Positions 53,705 to 62,809 of a stretch of DNA of 64,000 bases are shown in pieces; positions within the stretch are counted from its first letter, which is position 1, and each line of letters starts with the position of its first letter. A program made the position numbers and the translations under genes. The notes beneath the pieces were generated by a model, which ran no database searches, was not told where the DNA came from, and saw only the letters and a program-made list of their open reading frames with translations. The stretch is from CAZUGA01 sp964619885 (GTDB lineage: Bacteria; Pseudomonadota; Gammaproteobacteria; Methylococcales; UBA1147), in assembly GCA_964619885.1 (NCBI GenBank), contig CAZUGA010000005.1:1-64000 (forward strand), given 5' to 3'.

Positions 53705-56677
53705 CTAAGGTGCGTACCCCCGCCGCATAGTGTTCTCTGTCATCACCCGACTCGTGCAAAATTGTTCTAAATACGTCTTACCGCCTGCTTTACTTCCGGA
53801 TCCACTCATTTTCACGCCGCCAAATGGTTGTCGAAAGACAAGAGCCCCGGTGATAGATCGATTAATGTATAAATTACCCACTTCGAACTCACGCTCAACC
53901 CGTTGAATATTTTTCGGGCTACGCGAATAAACCCCTCCGGTTAAACCGTACGCTGAATCATTGGCAATTTTTAGCGCTGAGCTAAGATCTTTGACATTGA
54001 ATACAGACAACACCGGCCCGAATATTTCGTGTTGGCCCAGCACCGACTTTCGCGGAACGTCGCTAAATATTGTCGGTTTGACAAAATACCCGCTATCGGC
54101 CCCAGCTGAATCAATTTCGCAAACCAATTTAGCGATGGTTTTACCTTGGGATATCACACGTAGAATTCGATCACGCGCCGCCGCCGTGATCACCGGTCCA
54201 AAATTAACTCTAGGATCATCGGGAGAACCAAATTGGAGGCTAGCAGCCGCATCTTTCAAGCGCGACAACAAAGATACATAGTGATCTCCTATAACAATCA
54301 ATCTGGAACAAGCACTACATTTCTGTCCTTGATAGCCGAAAGCCGAATGTATAGTGCCGCTAACGACATCATCTAAATCCGCATCACTATCTACTATAAT
54401 CGCATTCTTACCCCCCATTTCAGCAACGACACGTTTGACGTGGTTTTGTCCTGGGACCTTGCAAGCAGCTAACCGCATCATACGGTTTCCAACCTCCTCC
54501 GAACCCGTGAATGCGATGAAATGGACTCCGGGATGCTTAACCAGATATTCGCCCACGCAAGGACCAGAACCAGGCAAAAATTGCACAACACCATCCGGCA
54601 ATCCTGAATCTGCTAATAATTTAACGAATTGATAAGCTATAACCGGAGTTTGCGAAGATGGTTTAAGAATAACGGCGTTGCCCATCACTATCGCCGCCGA
54701 CGTCATGCCAGCCAGTATAGCCAGTGGAAAATTCCACGGAGGCACAATTAGCCCGACCCCCAACGCAACCCGAGCAAGACGGTTGGATTCTCCCGGCACA
54801 TCAACTTGCTCAATGACGTCCAAACTCTGCGCCATCATTGCATAATACTCTAGAAAATCGATTGCTTCGGCCACATTAGCATCCGCTTCCCGCCAGCATT
54901 TGCCAGCCTCGAATATTTCCCAAGCAGCAAACTCGTCCCGTCGTTTTCTCAACGCCGCCGCCGCTTTCAATAAAATCGCAGTACGTTGTTTAACACTAGT
55001 ATTTGACCAATCCTTTAGCATTCTTTTCGCCCCCGCATAAGCCAATTCAGCATGTTTGAGATCGGCTTTAGCGACCCGTCCAACCGACTCTTCCGGGTGG
55101 GCAGGATTCACTGAGTTTATATAACATTTCGAATCTATCGCCTTGCCATCAATAACGATAGGATATTCGCGACCAAGTTGATTCCTTACACGGTCAACAG
55201 TTTGCGCGAAACAAATTCGCTCATTGGGATCAATAAATTGGCGAAGTGGTTCGTTTATAAATTCCTGCGGATTCGTCGCGTCAGCTATCGGTGTGTCATC
55301 ATTGAATGCTGAATCGACGTCAAGACCGGTCTGTTTGTTAGGTGCTTCCAGTACTGTAGAATTGCGACTAGTAACGCTTCCACGCAGAAACAGTGATTCA
55401 TTGGACGAATTTTCCAATAATCGTCTGACCAGATATGCCATTCCGGGGACGGTATCGCCAAATGGAACATAAACACGTATACAAAACCCCATTGCAGCTA
55501 ATCTGCTCTTGAGTTCGTCCGCCATGCCGTACAACATCTGAAATTCAAACTGATTCGGTACTAGTTTTTTCTCCTCAGCTAAGCTAAGTGCTAATGCTAA
55601 ACTGCGCAAATTGTGTGTAGCAACCGCAATCTTAATTGCTGGGTAGTTAGAGAACAGCAGATCCATACACTTTTCGTAGCAAATATCCGTTTGCCATTTT
55701 TGCCGCCAGACCGGAACTGGCCAATCGTGTTGAGAAGCGACGACGTTTTCATAATCCCAGTACGCACCCCGCACCAATCGAATTGTAACCGGACATCCTC
55801 GCTTGTCGGCCCACGCTATCAATTCTCGAATATCTTGTTCAGAATCAATTAAATAAGCTTGAATCGCTAAACCAACATAACTCCAATCCTTTAGTCCTGG
55901 CTCCATTAACAACGATTTGAAACACGCCAAAACAATACTTTTGTACTCGTATTGTTCCATATCGACACAAACGAATGCATTATGCTTGCGCGCACTAACC
56001 AATATGGGTCTCAAACGTGAAGCTATAGTCTCAACGCTAGCACAGAAATTGACCGGATCTATTTGGGAATAAAGCGATGTTAATTTTACCGATATATATA
56101 GACGCGGCCCCTCTATGCCATCAGGCATATCCAATAAATTTAATGGCGTCCAATCCTTAATTCGCATCGATAGTAGATCTATCAATTGCAGATAAGACGC
56201 TTGGTATCGGTCCGACTCGGATTCGCTGACAATCGCCTCTCCAAGCAGGTCCAGACTATACCCTATCGAGTTTTTTCGAAGTTTATCGACCGTATGGAAA
56301 GCTGCATCAATATCCGCTCCGCCCATAAACTGAGTCGAAAGCAAAGTCGAAAATTGTCTCACTAATTTTGCAGCGATTTTTTCCGATGCACGGCTAAACC
56401 GCAAAGCCAAAACCAACATTCGAGGAAGATCAGGTTGAATTGGATCAAAATATTCGTGCAGATGCCGCATTACATCTGCATCGCTGCGCAATGTTGGTAG
56501 CACATCGACAAAGCGTAGGGTCTGTATGCGCAAGGATTTGCTCTCGGATAATCGGTTCATCAACCAACGCGACATCAATCCCTGCCGATAACGAGGGTTC
56601 CGGTCGATTCTAGACATTAGGTCGCGACCTATTTCTAGAATGCGCCGCTCTCGATAGGATTGGCAGTGCTGTACCAT
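53705..56677 (-). CDS. putA: Bifunctional proline dehydrogenase / P5C dehydrogenase, minimal type
   Basis: A 990-residue enzyme oxidising proline to glutamate in two steps. The FAD-dependent proline dehydrogenase barrel occupies residues ~60-450 (DMEQYEYKSIV, RLVRGAYWDYE, QMLYGMADELK, RVYVPFG) and the NAD-dependent aldehyde dehydrogenase follows, with catalytic cysteine in GQKCSACSR and the glutamate in VAEMGGKN. The N-terminal ribbon-helix-helix DNA-binding domain and the C-terminal extension of E. coli PutA are absent, so this is the short (~1000 residue) type that does not self-regulate. Ribosome binding site AGAGAGG abuts the ATG. Monocistronic. Confidence 0.93.
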   Translation of the reverse strand: MVQHCQSYRERRILEIGRDLMSRIDRNPRYRQGLMSRWLMNRLSESKSLRIQTLRFVDVLPTLRSDADVMRHLHEYFDPIQPDLPRMLVLALRFSRASEKIAAKLVRQFSTLLSTQFMGGADIDAAFHTVDKLRKNSIGYSLDLLGEAIVSESESDRYQASYLQLIDLLSMRIKDWTPLNLLDMPDGIEGPRLYISVKLTSLYSQIDPVNFCASVETIASRLRPILVSARKHNAFVCVDMEQYEYKSIVLACFKSLLMEPGLKDWSYVGLAIQAYLIDSEQDIRELIAWADKRGCPVTIRLVRGAYWDYENVVASQHDWPVPVWRQKWQTDICYEKCMDLLFSNYPAIKIAVATHNLRSLALALSLAEEKKLVPNQFEFQMLYGMADELKSRLAAMGFCIRVYVPFGDTVPGMAYLVRRLLENSSNESLFLRGSVTSRNSTVLEAPNKQTGLDVDSAFNDDTPIADATNPQEFINEPLRQFIDPNERICFAQTVDRVRNQLGREYPIVIDGKAIDSKCYINSVNPAHPEESVGRVAKADLKHAELAYAGAKRMLKDWSNTSVKQRTAILLKAAAALRKRRDEFAAWEIFEAGKCWREADANVAEAIDFLEYYAMMAQSLDVIEQVDVPGESNRLARVALGVGLIVPPWNFPLAILAGMTSAAIVMGNAVILKPSSQTPVIAYQFVKLLADSGLPDGVVQFLPGSGPCVGEYLVKHPGVHFIAFTGSEEVGNRMMRLAACKVPGQNHVKRVVAEMGGKNAIIVDSDADLDDVVSGTIHSAFGYQGQKCSACSRLIVIGDHYVSLLSRLKDAAASLQFGSPDDPRVNFGPVITAAARDRILRVISQGKTIAKLVCEIDSAGADSGYFVKPTIFSDVPRKSVLGQHEIFGPVLSVFNVKDLSSALKIANDSAYGLTGGVYSRSPKNIQRVEREFEVGNLYINRSITGALVFRQPFGGVKMSGSGSKAGGKTYLEQFCTSRVMTENTMRRGYAP

Positions 56678-56806
56678 AACCTCTCTCCCGTTGGAGTTTG
56701 CGTATTAGACGGGACTCCCTCTTACATACCCTTTTACTGAGACTCAAATTCCAACAAACAATTTCCTTAATCTATCACACGCCTGAACTAAGCGTTCTTA
56801 GCATAA

Positions 56807-58591
56807 CTACACCGAACCAAACTGTAGTTCCGCCAATCTTGCGTACAAACCTCCCTGTTTTATCAATGCTCCATGCGTGCCGGTAGCCACTACATTGCCA
56901 TGATCCATTACAATGATACGATCCACCTTCAACACTGTGGACAATCGGTGGGCAATGACTACGGTTGTACGATCCGCCATCAAATGTTCTAGCGCATCTT
57001 GCACCATGCGTTCATTTTCAGCGTCTAGTGAACTGGTCGCTTCGTCCAAAAGCAACACGGGAGCATTTTTCAATATGGCCCGCGCAATGGCTATACGTTG
57101 GCGTTGCCCGCCTGACAGTCGAACTCCACGTTCCCCAAGGAAACAATCATAAGCATTGGGTTGTCTTTCAATAAAACTATCCGCGATGGCAGCCTCGGCA
57201 GCCTCCTTCACTTCTTCATCTGTAGCGCTTGGTCGACCATAACGAATATTTTCAAGCGCGCTGGCGGCAAAAATAACAGTATCTTGCGGCACAATTGCAA
57301 TAGCCGACCTTACCGCTTGCGGGTCCGCTTGTGCGATATCATTCCCACCTAAACGTATAATGCCCGACTGGGGATGATAGAAACGTAATAACAACTGGAA
57401 AACGGTACTTTTTCCGGCACCTGACGCACCAACCAACGCGACAGTTTCACCCGCCGCAATTGACATCGAAAAATTCTTTAACGCATTCGATTGGGGGCGT
57501 GACGGATAGTGGAATGACACGTTTGAGAAATCGATACCATGTCGATCGTTTTTCGATAATGGTTTGGGATCACTGGACGCAAGAATCGTTGGCATTGCAT
57601 GCAACAACTCCATTAATCGTTCTAACGCACCTGCGGCGCGCTGTACATCTCCCCAAACCTCACTCAACCCGGCAGCACTGGTAGCGACGATAAACGCGTA
57701 CAATAAAAACTGGCTCAATTCACCACCGCTCAATTCACCGGAAATGACCTGCTGCGTTCCCACCCACATAACCACCATAATACTGCTTAATACTACGGTG
57801 ATTGCAAACGCCGATAATAGTGCTCGAGCTCGAATTCGAGCACTGGCGACTGAGAAAGAAGCTTCTACAGCGTCACTAAATCGTTGAATTTGTCTGCGCT
57901 CCAACGTAAATGCCTGGACCATTTGTATAGCGTTGAGTACTTCACCGGCAATCGCGGAAGATTCGGCAACCTGGTCTTGCGTCGCACGTGATAAGCGCCT
58001 GACTCTTCGGCCGAATACCAACAATGGAATAATTACCGTAGGAACCAAAACCAGAACCCATCCAGTCAAGCTCATGCTGGTCAAAACCAACATGATAAGA
58101 CTTCCAATCAACATTACACTGCTGCGAAGCGCAATCGAGACACCCGAACCAACGACCGACTGAATCAGGGTCGTATCGGTGGTCAGTCGCGAAAGTACTT
58201 CCCCGGTCCGAGTGACCTCAAAAAAATGCGGGTCCATCCACATCATACGAGCGTATACTTTGCGCCTGAGATCGGCGACTATCCGCTCGCCCAACCACAT
58301 GACTAGATAAAAACGAGTCGCAGAGAATATCGCCATCACTAAAACCAAAGCTAACAGCACCGCAAAGTAAGTTGGAATGGTTTCAGGTTTTTCAACGAAA
58401 AAACCGGAATCAACCAATTTACGCACAGCCAACGGCATTGCAAGAGCAGCTCCCGCCGCGATCAACAATACGACCAATGCGCACCCAATACGAACCCGAT
58501 AAGGCTGTAAAAATGGCAACAATTTTCGCAGGGTGGAGAGCTGGAGTTTTGCGTTAACGCTTTCACCGAGCCGTTGCGTATCCATATCCAT
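56807..58591 (-). CDS. MsbA-like ABC exporter (fused TM-ATPase)
   Basis: A 594-residue half transporter: six transmembrane helices (residues ~35-310) followed by the nucleotide-binding domain with Walker A GASGAGKST, signature LSGGQRQRIAIARA, Walker B VLLLDEATSSLDAEN and the switch histidine in IAHRLST. It resembles the MsbA-related (TIGR02204) subfamily, exporting lipids or hydrophobic compounds as a dimer. Start is either Met1 or Met3. Facing away from the crystallin gene; 129 bases before putA. Substrate unknown. Confidence 0.88.
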   Translation of the reverse strand: MDMDTQRLGESVNAKLQLSTLRKLLPFLQPYRVRIGCALVVLLIAAGAALAMPLAVRKLVDSGFFVEKPETIPTYFAVLLALVLVMAIFSATRFYLVMWLGERIVADLRRKVYARMMWMDPHFFEVTRTGEVLSRLTTDTTLIQSVVGSGVSIALRSSVMLIGSLIMLVLTSMSLTGWVLVLVPTVIIPLLVFGRRVRRLSRATQDQVAESSAIAGEVLNAIQMVQAFTLERRQIQRFSDAVEASFSVASARIRARALLSAFAITVVLSSIMVVMWVGTQQVISGELSGGELSQFLLYAFIVATSAAGLSEVWGDVQRAAGALERLMELLHAMPTILASSDPKPLSKNDRHGIDFSNVSFHYPSRPQSNALKNFSMSIAAGETVALVGASGAGKSTVFQLLLRFYHPQSGIIRLGGNDIAQADPQAVRSAIAIVPQDTVIFAASALENIRYGRPSATDEEVKEAAEAAIADSFIERQPNAYDCFLGERGVRLSGGQRQRIAIARAILKNAPVLLLDEATSSLDAENERMVQDALEHLMADRTTVVIAHRLSTVLKVDRIIVMDHGNVVATGTHGALIKQGGLYARLAELQFGSV

Positions 58592-58815
58592 AATCGATAC
58601 TATACAGGCAAATTATGGATTCGAAACAATAGACAATCTTTGGATAGATAAACGAACCTGAATGGACCGGGCATAGTGAATCCACTAAATTCTCACTCTT
58701 GTGAGTAGTTTCCGATTAACATGGGTCTAACTCGTGCAACAGAATAAAACCATCTTGCAGTAACTTTTGGTTATAACTTTTCAAGATCGATCGTTCTCAA
58801 TTAAGGGAGATGGAA

Positions 58816-59271
58816 ATGAATCCAAATCAAACAATTATTCGGCCGAAAAAACTCCTGCTCATCGGTATTATTTTGATGGTTGCCCCCCTGTCGAATAGCT
58901 TCGCATTGGGAAGCCGATGCTATATAGATGTCTATGAATACGCTGAATATGTAGGTGCCCACTTACGCATAGAAGGACCTGCTAAATTACGCAATTTACG
59001 CAGTGTCGAAGGTGAAAACTGGGATTCAAGAATAGACAGCCTTATTGTTGGGCCCAATTCCAAACTGCGGGTCTACGAGAATCCGAATTTCAAAATGACT
59101 TTATCGGAAATGTCTAAGCACCCAGATTTAATGCGATCTCTCGGAATTACCGCAAAAGATGTCAGCCAAGAATCAGAGCTGGTTTTTGAAGCCAATGAAA
59201 AGATCCACCACCTGGGCGAATACAATTTTCACAGAAAAACCCGATCCTTAAAATTAGACTGTATTAAATAG
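58816..59271 (+). CDS. Secreted beta/gamma-crystallin-like protein
   Basis: About 151 residues. The ATG at 58816 is chosen since AGGGAG then lies six bases upstream; an ATG at 58810 abuts the SD. A signal peptide ends near Phe-Ala (VAPLSNSFALG). The mature part has CYIDVYEYAEYVGAHLRI, a W..RIDSLIVGPNSKLRVYENPNF strand order and a terminal cysteine (DCIK), like one or two Greek-key crystallin motifs with an added disulfide. The family binds Ca2+ in some members. Expected location periplasm or outer surface. Function unknown. Confidence 0.7.
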   Translation: MNPNQTIIRPKKLLLIGIILMVAPLSNSFALGSRCYIDVYEYAEYVGAHLRIEGPAKLRNLRSVEGENWDSRIDSLIVGPNSKLRVYENPNFKMTLSEMSKHPDLMRSLGITAKDVSQESELVFEANEKIHHLGEYNFHRKTRSLKLDCIK

Positions 59272-59377
59272 AAAAAACGCAAAAAGCTCGGTGCAGAATG
59301 CGTTAAATCATCAGACACAGTTTAAGATTGATAAATGATTTTAATCGATCTAAATTCGACCAACATTTAAATCCGCT

Positions 59378-59830
59378 ATGATCGCCGTTATACAGCGCGT
59401 TTCTAAAGCTGAAGTCTCCGTTGATCAAAAATCTATCGGTAAAATTTATCGGGGTATTTTGGCCTTGGTGGCGATAGAAAAATCCGACACGACTAACCAA
59501 GTACAACGGTTATCCGACCGACTCTTAACTTACCGCATCTTTCCGGATAGCAGCGGAAAGATGAATCTAAGTGTAACCGACATAGACGGCGGAATTTTGC
59601 TCGTACCACAGTTCACCCTAGCTGCTGACACAAACACAGGTACTCGGCCAAGTTTCACTCCGGCAGCATCGCCTGAATATGGTTCGAAAATTTTCGATGA
59701 ACTATTTCATTGTCTCCAGCAAAAACATAAGCATTTGGGCCGCGGTCAATTTGGAACTGACATGGAGGTTTCTTTGGTTAACGACGGTCCGGTTACATTT
59801 ATTCTCGACGCAAAGCAACATTTGAACTAA
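59378..59830 (+). CDS. dtd: D-aminoacyl-tRNA deacylase
   Basis: A 150-residue DTD that removes D-amino acids from tRNA. The substrate motif SQFTL-equivalent is PQFTLAAD and the active-site GPVTFILD (Gly-Pro of the cis loop) is present. Start MIAVIQRVSKAEVSVD is canonical. Length normal. It lies 106 bases after the crystallin gene on the same strand; two palindromes follow it. Confidence 0.94.
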   Translation: MIAVIQRVSKAEVSVDQKSIGKIYRGILALVAIEKSDTTNQVQRLSDRLLTYRIFPDSSGKMNLSVTDIDGGILLVPQFTLAADTNTGTRPSFTPAASPEYGSKIFDELFHCLQQKHKHLGRGQFGTDMEVSLVNDGPVTFILDAKQHLN

Positions 59831-60316
59831 AGCCTAGCGGCCGTCATGACGGTATTACCCATATATTCGGGTAATACGATCTATTTGATAGAGCTGATTC
59901 TATTCCCAAGAAAAATAATTGAGTCCATTAATTATGATAACCTGAAACCAATTAAGCACTTGCCTCGAATTACATTTTAGGTTTAACCAATCGATGACAC
60001 AAATGTTTACCTTCGTATTGATTTGATTAAATTTAGGATATCGTACCTTACAGCAAGGTTTCCGGGTAATTCGAATAGACAATAAGGTCTGCCTGTTCCA
60101 TTTAGAGTTACCGGCAACACAAATTATCGAACAGTTAAATTCGACATCGCGAGCAAGCATTGGATATTTAACGGTAATACCCAAGTGTATAAAAACTAGA
60201 CAGTATGAAATATACGATGATGACGTTAGAATACTGTCGTTCAAGCAGATAGCGCGATAAGCTAGAACTGAACGAAAAAATAAATTCAACGGCATTCTTC
60301 AGAATAAAGGGCATAA
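59831..60316. other. Intergenic region with two palindromes after dtd
   Basis: 486 bases without a convincing gene. CCGTCATGACGG at 59841-59852 is a perfect 12-base palindrome and GTATTACCC/GGGTAATAC at 59852-59860 and 59869-59877 a nine-base stem with eight-base loop, without a clear T-run. A long frame on minus has no homology-like features and was not accepted. Confidence 0.5.
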
Positions 60317-60928
60317 ATGATGATAATCAAAAAATATTTGACCGTGTTGATAACGGGAATATTGTTGGGAATACCGCTACATTCCTCGTTTGCCGCAGGA
60401 ACTGTAGATTCTGAACAGGCAACCAAAACATCCCCTCAAACCGGAGCCAGCTACTTAGTTGGCCCAGGTGATATATTGGAAATTTCGGTATGGCAAGAAG
60501 AAGATCTAGCCAAAGACGTTATTATTCCGCCGGACGGTGTTATTTCGTTCCCGCTGGCCGGCAGCTTGAACGTTAAAGGAAAAACGATCGACCAAATCAA
60601 TCGTGAATTGACCGACAGATTGACCAAAGTAATCGTCGATCCGATTGTTACCGTATTCTTGCAAAGCTATGAAAGCAATAAAATTTTCGTTTTAGGAAAG
60701 GTTACTGGCCCAGGTGAATTCCCTGCAGTTGGACCAATAAACGTTATGCAAGCCCTTGCTATGGCTGGGGGTATGGCGAAATTTGCCGACATGGAGAACA
60801 TTCAGATTATTCGCAATCAAAATGGAAACATGGTCGCTATCCCATTCAATTTCTCGGAAGTCTCCGAAGGCCGACAGTTGGATCAAAATATTATTCTGCA
60901 AAAAGGCGATGTGGTAGTCGTTCCCTAA
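60317..60928 (+). CDS. Wza-type polysaccharide export protein
   Basis: A 203-residue periplasmic/outer-membrane protein with a signal peptide ending near ASFA (residue ~27). The polysaccharide-export domain YLVGPGDILEISVWQEEDLAKDVIIPPDGVISFPLAGSL and an SLBB domain (IFVLGKVTGPGEFPAVGPINVMQALAMAGG) follow, ending VVVVP. It has no lipobox Cys. AAAGGG before the ATG supports the start. It opens the exopolysaccharide locus, 110 bases ahead of the EpsL-like gene. Confidence 0.9.
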   Translation: MMIIKKYLTVLITGILLGIPLHSSFAAGTVDSEQATKTSPQTGASYLVGPGDILEISVWQEEDLAKDVIIPPDGVISFPLAGSLNVKGKTIDQINRELTDRLTKVIVDPIVTVFLQSYESNKIFVLGKVTGPGEFPAVGPINVMQALAMAGGMAKFADMENIQIIRNQNGNMVAIPFNFSEVSEGRQLDQNIILQKGDVVVVP

Positions 60929-61038
60929 TTGACGCCAAATTCCGTATCCGGTGTCAATTACAACATTCACTACCCGCGAAGGGGATTTACCCAGTCTCGA
61001 CTCAATTCTGGGGTGATACGACTTGAATTGTTCGAATT

Positions 61039-62304
61039 ATGAATAGCATTGATATTATCCATTCCCGGCCACTATCGTTTATTTGCAATATTCAAATACG
61101 TACGGTCCTAAGCTGGCTCAATTTGAATAGGCTACTGGTAGCAGTTACGGTACTTTCCCTGTCTTGGTACCCACCAGCAAATGCAGCCGTATGGCAGATA
61201 ACACCGTCGATGTATGCCGGCATGGAATACCGAGACAATTTCAACCTGACCGGTACACCGCTGGAAATTTGGCGCGGAGTATTTTCGGGCGCGGTAGAAT
61301 CTGATTACCGCACCGACCGAGGCGGCGTCTTATTTAATGGTAGATACCGCGGATCACGATACATTAGCAATACTGATCTGAATCAAGATGAAGGCTTTGT
61401 CAACGTTCTGGCAGACTATGCAGACCAACTAAATTTATGGGAGTTGGATGCCGGGATCGCGCTAGAGCAGCCCTCTTCCAGCCAATTGCAAGCCGGCAAT
61501 CAAATTTTCAATATTATTACTCGAAACCGATGGCACGTGACACCCACATGGACGCGCGAATTGAGTGACTATAACGAAATTAAATTGGGCTACACCTACC
61601 AAGATACAAGCTATGATGATATTCCAACTTTGACAACACGGTTTTCGGACTACTTCAAACATTTGGTCTCGGCAACATACACCCAACATCTTACAGAATA
61701 CAGCGATGTATTGGTCATTGGTACATATACCAAAACAAACAACGAATCTTTGCGCTTCAATTCTGATCAATACATCATTCAAGCCGCATTTGACCACCAA
61801 TTTTCTGACACATTGAATTTTTATTTTGCCGCTGGCGGAGTTTGGCTAGTATCTCATCCTGGATCCAACTTGGCACCCAACGCCACTAGAAAAAACACCA
61901 ATGCAGACTTTGTCATCCGTCTAAACCTAGAAAAAAAATTCACCTATACGCGCTTGAGCTTGGGATATGACCGATATATGGAACCTTCGGTTAGCGGTGG
62001 TTATTTAATGCGTAATCAAATTACAGCACAAGCACAACAAGAGATCAGCGAACAGCTCACTGGATTAATTAGAATTAGAGCATTTCAGTCTGACCAGATC
62101 CAAGGTACCTTATCTCAATCTGGGCGCCAGCAATTTTCCGGCAGAATTGAGTTGTCCTGGGAAATTTTGGAAAACTTATTCCTGAATGGCGGTTATCAAT
62201 ACGCATGGCAAGACCTGAGCAATGCAGCTACTGGACCCGGCAAGCAAAATACTGTTTTCCTAACCTTGCGTTATGAAATGTCCCCTCATTTTATTTTTCC
62301 TTAA
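61039..62304 (+). CDS. EpsL-like outer-membrane beta-barrel protein
   Basis: A 421-residue protein with a long N-terminal segment including a signal peptide (LLVAVTVLSLSWYPPANA) and a mature part of alternating polar/apolar strands with many Tyr, Trp and Phe (ELSDYNEIKLGYTYQDTSY, LNLEKKFTYTRLSLGYDRY, LFLNGGYQYAWQDLS) ending in Phe-Pro, a beta-barrel pattern like EpsL/BBP2 proteins of exopolysaccharide loci. The ATG at 61039 precedes the signal by ~30 residues, so the true start may be further in. Probable polysaccharide secretion channel. Confidence 0.75.
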   Translation: MNSIDIIHSRPLSFICNIQIRTVLSWLNLNRLLVAVTVLSLSWYPPANAAVWQITPSMYAGMEYRDNFNLTGTPLEIWRGVFSGAVESDYRTDRGGVLFNGRYRGSRYISNTDLNQDEGFVNVLADYADQLNLWELDAGIALEQPSSSQLQAGNQIFNIITRNRWHVTPTWTRELSDYNEIKLGYTYQDTSYDDIPTLTTRFSDYFKHLVSATYTQHLTEYSDVLVIGTYTKTNNESLRFNSDQYIIQAAFDHQFSDTLNFYFAAGGVWLVSHPGSNLAPNATRKNTNADFVIRLNLEKKFTYTRLSLGYDRYMEPSVSGGYLMRNQITAQAQQEISEQLTGLIRIRAFQSDQIQGTLSQSGRQQFSGRIELSWEILENLFLNGGYQYAWQDLSNAATGPGKQNTVFLTLRYEMSPHFIFP

Positions 62305-62809
62305 CCGAATGTCGTATAAATTTGTTAGAGAGAATTTAATGAATTTAGGAACACAAAGTCCGGTTGGCAAGCTTCTATGAATGAAACGAAAAATACACTG
62401 ATTGGGCGGCATAAAATTAAGATTTCTTTGCGACGGATTTTGTCTCTCTTTGGCGACAGTCTAAATCGTTGTTTTGGTGTTTAATATTAGAATTTCATGA
62501 TTGATGTCGCTGGAATACAACAGTCTAATACAATTTGTCGGAGCCACCCCGGCGAAATCGACCTATAGCTGGCGGCCGATAAATCGGCATATTTATTGCT
62601 TTGCTTAATTAAGCAACAAATTGCTTTTAGCATTCAAGATAGCTTTAGTTTTAAAGGAATTTAGACAAGCAATGATAACGAAGTATTGTAATGAATTACG
62701 ATACTACAGTTTTGCGCCTGTTTTTAGCAGTTGGAATCTAAGGGTATTGACGCATAGGTGCGGCTTTACCTGAACAGGATGATTTTGGTTTTTCAGTATT
62801 AAGGACAAG
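62305..62809. other. Intergenic region with perfect palindrome
   Basis: 505 bases. TTGCTTAATTAAGCAA at 62601-62616 is a perfect 16-base palindrome, and GCCGATAAATCGGC at 62576-62589 is another. A 34-codon frame at 62672 is not convincing. No clear promoter motif for the next gene. Confidence 0.5.

Noticed and set aside
59900..60295. 131-residue frame on minus upstream of the export gene
   Set aside because: Composition rich in Cys/Ile/Asn, no motif, no start signal; probably AT-rich chance frame.
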